Shown: positions 8,864-17,723, numbered from the stretch's first letter. The stretch: 64,000 nt of DNA from Ardenticatenaceae bacterium (GCA_020634375.1 JACKBX010000009.1:1-64000); one strand, 5' to 3'. Program-made: numbers and translations. Notes: generated by a model from the sequence alone, not told the origin.

Positions 8864-9934
8864 ATGACATTCTTAAAATTCCTCATTCGCCGTTTGCTAG
8901 CCATTCCCCTGACGCTGTTTGTTATAACGGCCGTCCTCTTTGCTTTCATCGTCACTGCCCCTCCTGAGGAACGCGCCGCCCTCTACTTCCCACCGCGCCA
9001 GCCGCGCATCCTCACCGACGTACAGATTCAAGCCATGCTTGAGCGCATCATCGTCGAACATGGATTAGACAAGCCCTACCCCGTGCAATACGCTAACTGG
9101 GTTAACGACCTGCTGCATGGTGACTGGGGTTGGAGTCCCACCTTTAACACCGATGTGCTGGAACTGCTGCTGCTGCGCACCCCCGTCACTGCCGAACTGA
9201 CCCTTTACTCCGTATTGCTGCTTATTCCTTTGGGATTGATCAGCGGCGTTGCTGCCGGATGGCGGCATGGTGGTCGCACGGATGCCATTTTTCGCTTCAC
9301 GGCTTTTCTGGGTACATCCATCCCCCCCTTCATCCTGGGGCTGATTTTGCTGTCTATTTTTTACATCGGCCTGCGCTGGTTCCCGACAGGGCGCAGCGGC
9401 GTTCTCGACGTGACTTTGCGCCGCGCTACGTTTACCCCTTACACTGGTTTTCTCACGCTGGATGGATTGTTGAACGGCCGTCCCGACATCACTATCGACG
9501 CTTTCCGTCACCTTGCCCTACCCATCTTTACCCTCAGCTTGGCCCATTGGGCCACCTTGGGCCGCGTCACCCGTGCCGCCATGATCGAAGAAATAGACAA
9601 AGAATACATCACCTCCGCTCGTGCGCGGGGGTTGTATAATCGCTCCGTTGTTTGGCGGCACGCCTTTCGCAATGCCTTGCTGCCCGCCCTTACCAGCAGC
9701 ATCCTTTCTGCCGCTTCCCTTGTCACTGGCGTTTTCGTCGTCGAAGTCATTTTCAACATCAAAGGGCTGTCTGAACTGATCACCAAAGGAATTGGCGCTT
9801 TCACCCCGGACACACCGCTCGCCTTAGGCTTTGCCGTCTACAGCGTGCTGCTGGTAATGCCCATCATGATCGTGCTCGATTTGCTTAAAGCCATCGCAGA
9901 CCCGCGCCTGCGCGAAGGGGAGATCGCATCATGA
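8864..9934 (+). CDS. Second OppB/DppB-type ABC permease
   Basis: A 356-residue permease of the same family as the gene at 4816 (MTFLKFLIRRLLAIPLTLFV at the start; RTPVTAELTLYSVLLLIPLG; EAA loop YITSARARGLYNRSVV). About six transmembrane segments. It begins four bases after the preceding gene and overlaps the next permease by four bases (ATGA). No ATPase or solute-binding protein is encoded beside it, so it most likely borrows OppD/OppF from the cluster upstream or a set elsewhere. Unlike the first permease pair it contains ACGGCCGT palindromes (8927, 9474), so the two pairs have different sequence histories. Confidence 0.88.
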   Translation: MTFLKFLIRRLLAIPLTLFVITAVLFAFIVTAPPEERAALYFPPRQPRILTDVQIQAMLERIIVEHGLDKPYPVQYANWVNDLLHGDWGWSPTFNTDVLELLLLRTPVTAELTLYSVLLLIPLGLISGVAAGWRHGGRTDAIFRFTAFLGTSIPPFILGLILLSIFYIGLRWFPTGRSGVLDVTLRRATFTPYTGFLTLDGLLNGRPDITIDAFRHLALPIFTLSLAHWATLGRVTRAAMIEEIDKEYITSARARGLYNRSVVWRHAFRNALLPALTSSILSAASLVTGVFVVEVIFNIKGLSELITKGIGAFTPDTPLALGFAVYSVLLVMPIMIVLDLLKAIADPRLREGEIAS

Positions 9935-10911
9935 CCATTCGCCGCTTTTGGAGTATCTGGCAAAATCGCTTGGCGGTTGTCATCACCGCTCTGTTTGTAG
10001 TGGTTGCGTTGGCCGCGCCTATCCTCGCTCCCCAGCCCGACCCGGCCAACCCGTCGTATTTCAAGGTGGTTGGGCAAAATTTTCAGCGCATCCCTGAGCC
10101 ACCTTCTGAGGAGAACATTTTAGGAACTGTGCCACAAATTACCAATCTGCCCATGTTTGGTTTCATTCCAGGGCAAGATGCATCTTATCGCTGGGATGTT
10201 TACTTTTCTTTGATTTGGGGCACACGCTCGGCACTGCGTTTTGGCTTGTTGGTGACGTTGGCAACGGCCGTGCTTGGCGTCATTCTTGGCGCACTCAGTG
10301 GATACATCGGGGGCTGGTTTGGCGGCCTCCTTATGCGTATTACCGACGCTTTCCTCACCTTCCCTCCCATCGCTGCTGTTTGGCTCATCCGCCGCCTCTT
10401 CTTTCAACAGATCAACAACCCCTTCATGATGCCCGAACTCCTGCGCCCCTGGGAACTCCTGCTTGCTCGTTGGCAAATTGATCCCGTGATGATCGCTTTG
10501 GTCATGTTCTCCTGGATGCCTTACGCACGGCTGGTCAACAGCACTATCAGCCAGCTAAAAACCACCGAATATATCCAGGCTGCTGAATCCATTGGTGCCA
10601 GCCATGCGCGGATCCTCTTCCGTCACCTGCTGCCGAACGCCATTACGCCAGCCATTGTGCTGGCTGCCCGCGATGTGGGCGGCCTGGTGATTATGGCCTC
10701 CGCTTTTATCTTCATCGGTATTGGTGGCAATGTTGTTTGGGGTGTTATCCTCGTCACCGCCCGTGATTACGTCATCGGCATTGGTGGAAACCCTCTGCGT
10801 TACTGGTGGACATTTGTTCCCGTCACGTCCGCGCTGATTCTGTTCAGCATTGGTTGGAATTTGTTAGGTGATGGCCTAAACACGCTGCTCAACCCTCGCG
10901 CTCGTAGATAA
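9931..10911 (+). CDS. Second OppC/DppC-type ABC permease
   Basis: Partner of the preceding permease, 326 residues. First membrane segment AVVITALFVVVALAAPILAP, EAA loop YIQAAESIGASHARILFRH, and a final segment SALILFSIGWNLLGDGL, as in OppC. The N-terminal cytoplasmic part is short, about 12 residues. A long periplasmic loop (roughly residues 34-88) contains PEPPSEENILGTVPQ, and an insertion rich in aromatic residues (RRLFFQQINNPFMMPELLRPWELL) lies between middle membrane segments, where the family usually has a short loop. The start overlaps the stop of the preceding gene. It converges with the protease gene that ends at 10957. Confidence 0.87.
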   Translation: MTIRRFWSIWQNRLAVVITALFVVVALAAPILAPQPDPANPSYFKVVGQNFQRIPEPPSEENILGTVPQITNLPMFGFIPGQDASYRWDVYFSLIWGTRSALRFGLLVTLATAVLGVILGALSGYIGGWFGGLLMRITDAFLTFPPIAAVWLIRRLFFQQINNPFMMPELLRPWELLLARWQIDPVMIALVMFSWMPYARLVNSTISQLKTTEYIQAAESIGASHARILFRHLLPNAITPAIVLAARDVGGLVIMASAFIFIGIGGNVVWGVILVTARDYVIGIGGNPLRYWWTFVPVTSALILFSIGWNLLGDGLNTLLNPRARR

Positions 10912-10956
10912 TCCAAGATGTAAGCCTGGCCAACTTGTACCTGTTAGATGATTTAG

Positions 10957-12924
10957 TTAGTTGCCAACCGAAAATGTGTTCAATAGATACTCTATCAAAG
11001 GTTCCGATCCCTCATAATGATCAGGTGGCATGAGAAACGTGATATTCAAAGCAAGCCCATCTTCCAGGTACATGAAACGTATTGCCTTTAAGATATCTTG
11101 CATATTGAAAATCATTTTTATGCCGTTCATGCCCTGATTGGTTACAAAATCATCACGGGAGGTTAGTCGGAAGAACCCTTCTGAATCAATAGAAGAGAGA
11201 ATTAATTCGACATACTCGTCAAGTGTTAGATTACTCATTCCAATACTTTTCAGATCTTCAATTAAGACTAACATTAGCATCGTGTCATCGGGACTTGTAA
11301 AGCAGGCTGTTACCCCCTGACAAATTGAATCAAAAGGCCCCCCTCTCAATGAATCAGTCCATTCGACAGGATGTTGAATGGAGAATGGTGTATTGGGTAT
11401 TTCATACGTTACCATATCCCCAAACTCGCTAACAGATGGCGTTGCTGTTGGTTCTGGAGCAACAGGTGTTGGTGCGCCTTCATATGGCTCATCCACACTT
11501 AAGAAATATCCACCTACCCCTTCCCCATAACTATCCATAACAACGATGTAGTAAAAGCCGTCATGGAGTGCCTTGAAGGTAAGTTCAGCACTTAATCCAA
11601 AAAGTCCCCCACCACTATCATCATCGCTAACAGCGCTGGTAATATGTTCTTCAGGAAATACAAGAATAAAAGGGTCAATCAGGATCGAATCAACTCGGAT
11701 GTTAATAACGTCGTCTTTTGATAACAGAATTTGGAAAGGATCTTGATCGCCTGGATAATCTATAGTTCCTTGTTTTTCGTGCCCGCTAAAAGTGGCTTGC
11801 CCTTCTTCTCCATCTATGTCATCGAGCGGATAAAGTGTATGGCTGCTTTCAAGATGATAGACACCGCTGCCTGAAGAGCTTTGAAATACTTCTAAAAAAT
11901 AGGGGACGTCTTGCTGGATAGTTATGGTCTCTCGCTCAAATCCACTGTAAGTATTATCTACATTGGTAAAAGGGTATCCATACATACTGGTAACGAAGAA
12001 CCCGCCATCACCTGTTTGGCTATTAAGCTCTATAGTGATTTCCGTATCTACTGGCTCGTAAATAATGTATGTTTTTGTATCCCAATAGCTGTCGAGTATG
12101 ACGGTTCCGCTCGTAATACCTTCATCAGATGCTGTTGGGAGATGCCATCTTCCTAACCCAGCAACGTCTTCGCCATTTATCATTGCTTCAAGACGAGTCT
12201 TGATGTCTCCAGCAGAAGCGACCAATGCAAACCCGACTTCACTAAAATGAAAACCAGAAATTCCTATTACATCGCCCATATTTGAAACTAGCACACCGCC
12301 ACTTTGTCCACCAGCTATGGTTGCATCGGATTGGAAGTAGGTCATTTGAATAGCATCCCATTCGCGGATTCGGGAGATGAGTCCTCTAGTAATAGTTGGC
12401 TGAGGGAACTTGTCTACTTCACCAGGGTATCCAATTAGATATACATCGCTGCCTACGATCAGTGCTTCTCCATCGGTTAATGTAACAGGAGAAATGTCCA
12501 AATCTATGGGGCCAACGAGAGCTAGATCAGCCATTAGGTCCATATTAAAAACAGGTACATTTTTATATTCGGTGCTGTTTGGGAATACCACCCGAACTTC
12601 ATCGAAAGGCCAAACAACATGTGCGTTAGTTAGTATGTAGTTTCCTTCGATAAGGAGGCCACTACCCGTACCGCCAGGAGTTTCTAAAAAAGCAATGGCT
12701 GGTGAAACTGATTCGAATACTTGCGAAGAAGTAAGAGGCCCTGGCGTAGGCGTTACAGTTGGCGTTTCGGTTGGTGTAGGAGTGAGGCTAGGTGTAATTG
12801 TTGGTTCAGAAGTTGCGGTCGGTGTTGGGGGCAGTTCTTTTGAACAGGCTGAAAGGAGAATAAATATTCCTCCCCATATAAGAACAATGAAGTAATGAAA
12901 TGACAAGACGATTTTATGTTGCAT
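10957..12924 (-). CDS. Trypsin-like serine protease lipoprotein with PPC-like domains
   Basis: A 655-residue exported protein. The signal peptide ends in lipobox LLSAC (Cys about residue 27), followed by a Thr/Pro linker (TPTPTETPTVTPTP) to about residue 65. A S1/DegP-type protease domain follows, with His in TNAHVV, Asp in MADLALVG and Ser in GGQSGGVLV, so the catalytic triad is complete. Residues from about 270 to 480 look like two bacterial pre-peptidase C-terminal (PPC) beta domains (YFLEVFQSSSGSGVYHL; GFYYIVVMDSYGEGVGGYFL). The last 160 residues form a further globular domain I cannot name. No PDZ domain is visible, unlike DegP. The gene is more A+T-rich than its neighbours and holds no ACGGCCGT over about 2 kb, which suggests later acquisition. 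Confidence 0.82.
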   Translation of the reverse strand: MQHKIVLSFHYFIVLIWGGIFILLSACSKELPPTPTATSEPTITPSLTPTPTETPTVTPTPGPLTSSQVFESVSPAIAFLETPGGTGSGLLIEGNYILTNAHVVWPFDEVRVVFPNSTEYKNVPVFNMDLMADLALVGPIDLDISPVTLTDGEALIVGSDVYLIGYPGEVDKFPQPTITRGLISRIREWDAIQMTYFQSDATIAGGQSGGVLVSNMGDVIGISGFHFSEVGFALVASAGDIKTRLEAMINGEDVAGLGRWHLPTASDEGITSGTVILDSYWDTKTYIIYEPVDTEITIELNSQTGDGGFFVTSMYGYPFTNVDNTYSGFERETITIQQDVPYFLEVFQSSSGSGVYHLESSHTLYPLDDIDGEEGQATFSGHEKQGTIDYPGDQDPFQILLSKDDVINIRVDSILIDPFILVFPEEHITSAVSDDDSGGGLFGLSAELTFKALHDGFYYIVVMDSYGEGVGGYFLSVDEPYEGAPTPVAPEPTATPSVSEFGDMVTYEIPNTPFSIQHPVEWTDSLRGGPFDSICQGVTACFTSPDDTMLMLVLIEDLKSIGMSNLTLDEYVELILSSIDSEGFFRLTSRDDFVTNQGMNGIKMIFNMQDILKAIRFMYLEDGLALNITFLMPPDHYEGSEPLIEYLLNTFSVGN

Positions 12925-12975
12925 ACCTTCCCTCCATATTTAGGTGCATTTCAATGTTTGTATTTGCAAATTATT

Positions 12976-13986
12976 TTACAAATAAATACAAGCCTCTACA
13001 AATGTCTCGCGCAGCCAGTCTACGGTTTGCACGTCATCTTCATATACACCATTGCGCGGCCCGGAGGAGTGAATGATGTGCCAGCCGCCCACGCTGATGC
13101 CCACATGTGAGATGGAACGATGCCCCAGGCTGCTGCCAAAAAAGAGCAAATCGCCGGGTTGGAAAGGTGGTTTCACTGGCTGCCCCGCGTCCATTTGCAT
13201 ATCTGCGTCGCGGGGCAGGGTGATACCGGCCATGCGGTAGGCCATCTGGCTGAGGCCAGAGCAATCTATGCCCAACGCGGTGCAGCCGCCCCATTGGTAG
13301 GGCACACCAAGAAGCTGCCGGGCGGCGGCGATGATTTGCTGGCGACGGCCGTTCTCGTCCCCAGGTAGCGCATTTAACGGCCGTAACCCATCCAACCGCG
13401 CAAACCCCACTCGTCCGCCTGCCAGCGTGATCCGTGCCCAATTTGCAGAAACAATGGTGGCGTGAACGGCCGTGCTCCCCATCACCCGCCCTACCAATGG
13501 CGTGCTCTCGTCTGCCTTTGTATACAGCAGGCAAACCGGGCTGCCAACCATATGCGTAGGCGGCGGCGCAGGCGGGTCACACAAGTAACCACTTTGCACC
13601 CAGCCCAAATAGCCATCCATTTGACGCACAAACGTCCAGCTTCCCTCCGTGAATAGGGGTTCCACCGTCCAGCCATTCAGCAGTTGGTTCATTTGCTCGC
13701 TAATACGCGAGGGGCGGCGGTGCAAACCAGTGAGGTTCGTACAAACGGTGAGCGTGGGCATGTGCGGCTGACGCAGCAGGGCAACGGCCGTTGCTTCAAA
13801 GTCCACGCTGGGAAAACGAATCGTCAATTGGTTGATAACGGCCGTCAATATCGCCCCGTCTAACACTTTGCCGCCAAGTTGACAACGGCCGTTCTCCCAT
13901 GCTGTTGCCGTTACCTCACAAAATTGCGTGCGTGCATCAAAATCCTGCTTAATTTCTACCAATTCATTTTGAATTTCCTGTAACAT
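12976..13986 (-). CDS. NlpC/P60 cell-wall peptidase (YkfC-like)
   Basis: A 336-residue protein whose C-terminal 130 residues are an NlpC/P60 domain: catalytic Cys in IDCSGLSQMAYRMAG, His in SISHVGISVGGW, third polar residue His in HIIHSS. The middle (about residues 95-200) has two SH3b-like segments (EPLFTEGSWTFVRQMDGYLG; RITLAGGRVGFARLDG). No signal peptide is apparent, so it probably acts in the cytoplasm on imported murein peptides, as B. subtilis YkfC does. It lies 37 bases downstream of the dipeptide epimerase and on the same strand; this pairing is the same as in the ykf operon. YkfC cuts after L-Ala-gamma-D-Glu. GAGGTGTGG precedes the ATG. The gene holds six ACGGCCGT copies. Confidence 0.85.
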   Translation of the reverse strand: MLQEIQNELVEIKQDFDARTQFCEVTATAWENGRCQLGGKVLDGAILTAVINQLTIRFPSVDFEATAVALLRQPHMPTLTVCTNLTGLHRRPSRISEQMNQLLNGWTVEPLFTEGSWTFVRQMDGYLGWVQSGYLCDPPAPPPTHMVGSPVCLLYTKADESTPLVGRVMGSTAVHATIVSANWARITLAGGRVGFARLDGLRPLNALPGDENGRRQQIIAAARQLLGVPYQWGGCTALGIDCSGLSQMAYRMAGITLPRDADMQMDAGQPVKPPFQPGDLLFFGSSLGHRSISHVGISVGGWHIIHSSGPRNGVYEDDVQTVDWLRETFVEACIYL

Positions 13987-14023
13987 CCCACACCTCTCAA
14001 TTTAAGCGAACCAATTTATCATC

Positions 14024-15037
14024 CTATTCGCGCAAGATTGCGCCAATACCTGGGCGTTGCGGTAGATGCAGCCGCGCCTGCTTGTCAAATGTCACCCCGC
14101 TAAACGGGTCATTGCCAATGAGCAGCGGCCCGTCCAAATCTAGCCATTCTGCCAGCCCAGACAGGTGTGCCATCGCCGTCACGCCCAGTGACGTTTCCAC
14201 CATGCAGCCCAACATAATGCGCATCCCCAATTCCTGAGCGCGGTGCAGCACATGCAAACCGGGCGCTAATCCGCCCAACTTCATCAGCTTCAAATTGACG
14301 CCCTGCACGCCAACAGCCGCCAACCGTTCCACGTCTGCCAGTGTTTGCAGCGATTCGTCGGCCACCACTGGCAAATGGGTGTACGCCTGCACGCGCCCCA
14401 TACCGGCAACGTCTCCTTTGGCGACGGGCTGCTCCACAAAAGTAACGTCGTAAGATGGCAAAATCTGCACCAGCCGCAGCGCCTCATCTACTGACCAACC
14501 GCCGTTGGCATCTACGCACAGCTCGGCATCGGGGCGGGCGCGGCGCACGGCCTCCACCTTTGCTTCATCATTCTCCCCACCCAGTTTCAGTTTGAGAATG
14601 GGGAAGGATGCGGCCTGTGCCGCCAGCCGTGCCATCTCCTCCGGCTCGGCCATGCCGATGGTGAAGGAGGTTGCTTTTGGACTGGGACGAGGCAGCCCCA
14701 ACACGGCATACAGGGGCTGGTTCTGCTGACGGCCAATGCGGTCGTGCAGGGCCAGATCAAGGGCGCAGCGGGCAGGCGCTGGGCCATCTGTTCCCACCCA
14801 GGCGGGAATGTCGGCGGGGTCATCAGGGAAGGGGGTTGGATGGGAAACGGCCGTTTGCCAATAGACAATCATATCGGCCGTTTCCACGCCATAATAGGGT
14901 GGAATCGTGCCCTCGCCCCAACCTTCATCACCGGCCAGACGCAGCCAAAAGGCCTGCCGCGTCGTGCTGACGCCATACGATACGCGAAATGGATTTTGTA
15001 ATTGCAGCGTGATGGCTTCCCAATTAAGTCGGTTCAT
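14024..15037 (-). CDS. Dipeptide epimerase, enolase superfamily (YkfB-like)
   Basis: A 337-residue member of the muconate-lactonizing/mandelate-racemase group. The active-site landmarks are all present: KLKLGG (the Lys-x-Lys base), CVDANGGWS (first metal Asp), FVEQPV (Glu), ADES (Asp/Glu) and LKLMKLGG (second base Lys). Members paired with NlpC/P60 peptidases epimerise L-Ala-D/L-Glu, the dipeptide released from cell-wall peptides, so that it can be used as nutrient; the DxD motif area supports this choice but does not prove substrate. ATG 15037 is chosen because the extra 18 residues of the longer frame are translated from the intergenic repeat at 15056-15105. Together with the NlpC/P60 peptidase and the Opp importer this makes a coherent murein-peptide salvage locus. 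Confidence 0.85.
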   Translation of the reverse strand: MNRLNWEAITLQLQNPFRVSYGVSTTRQAFWLRLAGDEGWGEGTIPPYYGVETADMIVYWQTAVSHPTPFPDDPADIPAWVGTDGPAPARCALDLALHDRIGRQQNQPLYAVLGLPRPSPKATSFTIGMAEPEEMARLAAQAASFPILKLKLGGENDEAKVEAVRRARPDAELCVDANGGWSVDEALRLVQILPSYDVTFVEQPVAKGDVAGMGRVQAYTHLPVVADESLQTLADVERLAAVGVQGVNLKLMKLGGLAPGLHVLHRAQELGMRIMLGCMVETSLGVTAMAHLSGLAEWLDLDGPLLIGNDPFSGVTFDKQARLHLPQRPGIGAILRE

Positions 15038-15055
15038 GGCATGATTCCCTGGTGT

Positions 15056-15105
15056 GTGAAACGTGAAGCGTAAAACGTGATAACCTTTCACGTTTTACGT
15101 TTCAC
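15056..15105. repeat. Heptad repeat with inverted arm (GTGAAAC type)
   Basis: GTGAAAC GTGAAGC GTAAAAC GTGATAA, then TTTCACG TTTTACG TTTCAC. The second arm mirrors the first. It lies between divergent genes (epimerase and HIT protein). Confidence 0.8.
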
Positions 15106-15128
15106 AAAAATAAGTATGGGAGAATTTT

Positions 15129-15641
15129 ATGCCTACATTCGATTATAGTCACGCCCCGGAGGGGTATGTTTGCCCGTTTTGCCTGATTGTGCAAGGAAAG
15201 TTTGTGCCGCCGGTGATTTCACAGGTGGATGATGTGGTGTATCAGGATGAGCGGGTAACGGCCGTGATCGGCTCACACCAATGGCCCCACAACCCCGGCA
15301 ACACGCTCATCTTCCCCAACCAACATTACGAAAATGTCTACACTCTCCCGCCCGAATACGGTATAGACATTCAGCGTGTCGTGCGCTGGCTAGCCCTGGC
15401 AATGAAGGAAATCTATCGCTGCGATGGCGTTTCAACCCGCCAGCACAATGAACCGGCTGGCAATCAGGATGTTTGGCACTACCATACCCACGTCACCCCC
15501 CGCTTTCACAACGACAACTTCTACCACACCCTTGCCACAAACCGCATCCTCATGCCTCCTACTGAAAGATCTGCTCACGCTCAAAGGCTGCGGGCAGCCC
15601 TGGAAACGAAAACTGGCGCACCCGGAGGTACGCCAGCTTAA
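15129..15641 (+). CDS. HIT-family protein
   Basis: A 170-residue histidine-triad protein. The triad is WHYHTHVTPRF (residues about 117-127), where the central His attacks the phosphate of nucleotide conjugates such as dinucleoside polyphosphates. CPFC near residue 16 suggests a structural zinc site as in many HIT proteins. The N-terminal core NPGNTLIFPNQHYENVYTL is also characteristic. The exact substrate cannot be read from sequence. ATG 15129 follows GGGAG. A hairpin at 15654-15676 (GATGAGCGA/TCGCTCATC) lies just past the stop, between this gene and the convergent gene ending at 15692. Confidence 0.82.
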   Translation: MPTFDYSHAPEGYVCPFCLIVQGKFVPPVISQVDDVVYQDERVTAVIGSHQWPHNPGNTLIFPNQHYENVYTLPPEYGIDIQRVVRWLALAMKEIYRCDGVSTRQHNEPAGNQDVWHYHTHVTPRFHNDNFYHTLATNRILMPPTERSAHAQRLRAALETKTGAPGGTPA

Positions 15642-15653
15642 TCTACTTCTGAA

Positions 15654-15676
15654 GATGAGCGAGTTAATCGCTCATC
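15654..15676. terminator. Hairpin between convergent genes
   Basis: GATGAGCGA pairs with TCGCTCATC around GTTAA. It lacks a clear T-run, so termination is a guess based on its place between two convergent stops. Confidence 0.4.
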
Positions 15677-15691
15677 ACTCATTGCTAACAG

Positions 15692-15994
15692 CTAGTTGCC
15701 TGCTGTAAACACAACGCTGTTGTCGCTGCCGTGCTCATTTTTCCAATAGGCATCGGCTGCTTCGTCATTTTGCCAACTCTCGCCATCTACCAGGTAACGG
15801 AATTGGAATTGCCCTTCTTTGGGCAGACGCACTTTGGCGCGGAATGGGCTGTCCGCAGCCTTGGCTCGTTTCATGGCAATAGGTTCCCAGTCGTTGAACT
15901 CGCCAACCAAAGCAACGGAGGCGGCTTCTTCTGCTGCAAATTCAAATGTCACTTCACATTCATCTTTTGTTTTGAAAAACTTTTTGTTTAACAT
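15692..15994 (-). CDS. Stand-alone glycogen-binding (CBM48-like) domain protein
   Basis: A 100-residue protein that is nearly all one domain of the isoamylase-N/AMPK-beta glycogen-binding type: VALVGEFNDWEPIAMKRA, then FRAKVRLPKEGQFQFRYLVD and SWQNDEAADAYWKN. The Trp in FNDW and the Trp/Lys pair later are the usual sugar-contacting positions. Such single-domain proteins occur in several phyla and their partner enzymes are unclear. It may bind storage polysaccharide in the cytoplasm. AAGGAG lies before the ATG at 15994. The start of the protein is rich in Lys and Phe. Confidence 0.78.
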   Translation of the reverse strand: MLNKKFFKTKDECEVTFEFAAEEAASVALVGEFNDWEPIAMKRAKAADSPFRAKVRLPKEGQFQFRYLVDGESWQNDEAADAYWKNEHGSDNSVVFTAGN

Positions 15995-16063
15995 GTTTAT
16001 ATCTCCTTACATAACAAAGCCACTTAATTTAAGTGGCGTCGTGGTTTGTATCGTTTGTTAGTT

Positions 16064-16107
16064 TGTTGATTGGTGAATCAATCATCAAAACAATTCACCA
16101 ATCAACA
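16064..16107. repeat. 15-bp inverted repeat
   Basis: TGTTGATTGGTGAAT (16064-16078) is matched exactly in reverse at 16093-16107, loop 14 bases. It is part of the heptad-style repeat family seen in other gaps. Confidence 0.7.
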
Positions 16108-16203
16108 GTCCATATTATAATTAAATTGGTTGATACGTCAACTATCAGACGATCTTTTGTAGTCTCTCTCTTTATTGGCTATCATCTCTGTAAATAATTA
16201 CAA

Positions 16204-16267
16204 ACCACGAAGGCCAAAAGAACACGAAGTTTTTTTGTTTGTTTTCGTGACCTTCAGTCTTCGTGGC
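16204..16267. repeat. 9-bp-type repeat with inverted arm (CACGAAG type)
   Basis: CCACGAAGGCCAAAAGAACACGAAG, a T-rich centre, then CGTGACCTTCAGTCTTCGTGG. The wording is close to the repeat at 62491-62562. Confidence 0.65.
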
Positions 16268-16307
16268 AAAATCCCGAAGAGGTTTAGCAGTTTGAGCAGG
16301 AAAAATT

Positions 16308-17723
16308 ATGGCAATATCTAACCATGCTCCCGCCGTGATCATTATCGGTGGCGGTATTAGTGGTCTGAGTGCTGCCTGGGAACTTCAACAAACGGCAGGT
16401 AGCAACGTACACGTGACTGTGCTTGAAGCCAGTGAGCGATGGGGTGGCAAGGTGCTTACACAGCAGATGCCCGGCCTCGATGGCGGTGAATTTATCATTG
16501 ATGCCGGGCCAGAGTCTTTTGTGACGCGTAAAACGGCAGCCTGGCAGTTGACTCGTGAGTTGGGGTTGGAAACGGCCGTTATCGACCCCGGTGGCGAAGC
16601 ATCTGGAACCTATGTCCTCGACGGGGGCAAACCGATGAAACTGCCGCTTAACCCGGCGGCCTTCATTACCTCCCCTCTGCTCAGTGTGCGTGGCAAGCTG
16701 CGGATGCTGCTGGAGCCATTCATTCCGGCGCGGCGCGATGGGCAAGACGAATCGCTGGCCGAATTTGTGACACGGCGCTTGGGGCGCGAGGCATTGGAGA
16801 AGTTTATCGGCCCCGTACTGGGCGGCATTTACAACACCAACCCAGAGGTGCAGAGCATTCTCGTTACCTCGCCGGTGATGCGCGAATTGGAGGAGCACGG
16901 CAGTCTGGTGAAAGGCTCGATTGCACGGATGCGGGAGCGGCGCAAGCAAGCGGCGATGGTAGAAAATCCCGCACCGTACCGCTTCATTGGTTTTGCGCCG
17001 GGTGCGGAGGCATTGGTGAAGGAGTTGGTCGCACAATTAAAGGGCGATTTGCGACTGAATGCGCCGGTAATGCGGGTGGGCCGCACGGACGATGGACGTG
17101 GCGTCGTCACGTTGGCCGATGGGGAGCAATTGACGGCGGACGCCATCATTTTGGCAACGACGGCGAATATTTCCGCCGCGCTGTTGGCTGATGCGGCCCC
17201 GGAAGCGGCAGCAAAGCTGGCCGAAATCCGCCATGTGAATATTGGCACGGTTTCGCTGGCGTATCGGAATGCAGATGTGGCGCATACGGCGCACATGCGC
17301 GGCCTGATGATTCCGCGCCGCGAAAAACGGCGTATTGATGCCATTACTTGGACCTCGGCAAAAATCCCGACACGTGCTCCGGCGGGGTATACGCTGCTGC
17401 GTGTGTTTTTTGGCGGCGGCGATCCGCAAACGGCGACGATGCCAGAGGCGGAATTGCTGCAAGTGGTGCAAACGGAACTGGCAGCGCTGCTAAACATCAC
17501 GGCGGAACCGTTGGATTACCGCGTGGCGCGTTGGCCGGATAGTTACCCGCAGGCGGCGGTGGGGCACTTGCAGCATGTAGCGGAGATTGAAAAGGTGTTG
17601 GAACGGCCGTTTTTCGTCACGGGTAGTTCGTATCGTGGGTTGGCTGTACCGGATTGCATCAAACAGGCGCGGGAAACGGCCGTGTTAGTCAGTAATCAGT
17701 GGACAGTGATCAGTGGGCAGTAA
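16308..17723 (+). CDS. hemY: Protoporphyrinogen oxidase
   Basis: A 471-residue FAD enzyme. The dinucleotide-binding motif is VIIIGGGISGLSAAWEL at residues 10-26, followed by the ribose-binding Glu in VTVLEAS and WGGKV. Later landmarks are IDAGPESFVTRK, ISSP-type core GPVLGGIYNTNPEVQS, and the C-terminal FAD contact FFVTGSSYRGLAVPDCIKQ. It oxidises protoporphyrinogen IX to protoporphyrin IX, the step before iron insertion in haem synthesis, at the cytoplasmic membrane. The last dozen residues (SNQWTVISGQ) are translated from the heptad repeat that starts at 17686, so the natural C-terminus was probably shorter. No other haem genes are adjacent. The cytochrome at 7043 shows that the organism uses haem. 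Confidence 0.88.
   Translation: MAISNHAPAVIIIGGGISGLSAAWELQQTAGSNVHVTVLEASERWGGKVLTQQMPGLDGGEFIIDAGPESFVTRKTAAWQLTRELGLETAVIDPGGEASGTYVLDGGKPMKLPLNPAAFITSPLLSVRGKLRMLLEPFIPARRDGQDESLAEFVTRRLGREALEKFIGPVLGGIYNTNPEVQSILVTSPVMRELEEHGSLVKGSIARMRERRKQAAMVENPAPYRFIGFAPGAEALVKELVAQLKGDLRLNAPVMRVGRTDDGRGVVTLADGEQLTADAIILATTANISAALLADAAPEAAAKLAEIRHVNIGTVSLAYRNADVAHTAHMRGLMIPRREKRRIDAITWTSAKIPTRAPAGYTLLRVFFGGGDPQTATMPEAELLQVVQTELAALLNITAEPLDYRVARWPDSYPQAAVGHLQHVAEIEKVLERPFFVTGSSYRGLAVPDCIKQARETAVLVSNQWTVISGQ

Larger units (their letters stand above)
15995..16307. other. 313-base divergent intergenic region
   Basis: Between the glycogen-binding-domain gene (minus) and hemY (plus). It holds a 19-base palindrome at 16019-16037 (GCCACTTA/TAAGTGGC), an inverted repeat TGTTGATTGGTGAAT (16064-16078) with 16093-16107, and a 9-bp-type repeat with inverted arm at 16204-16267. 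I see no convincing promoter hexamers and no gene. Confidence 0.6.
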
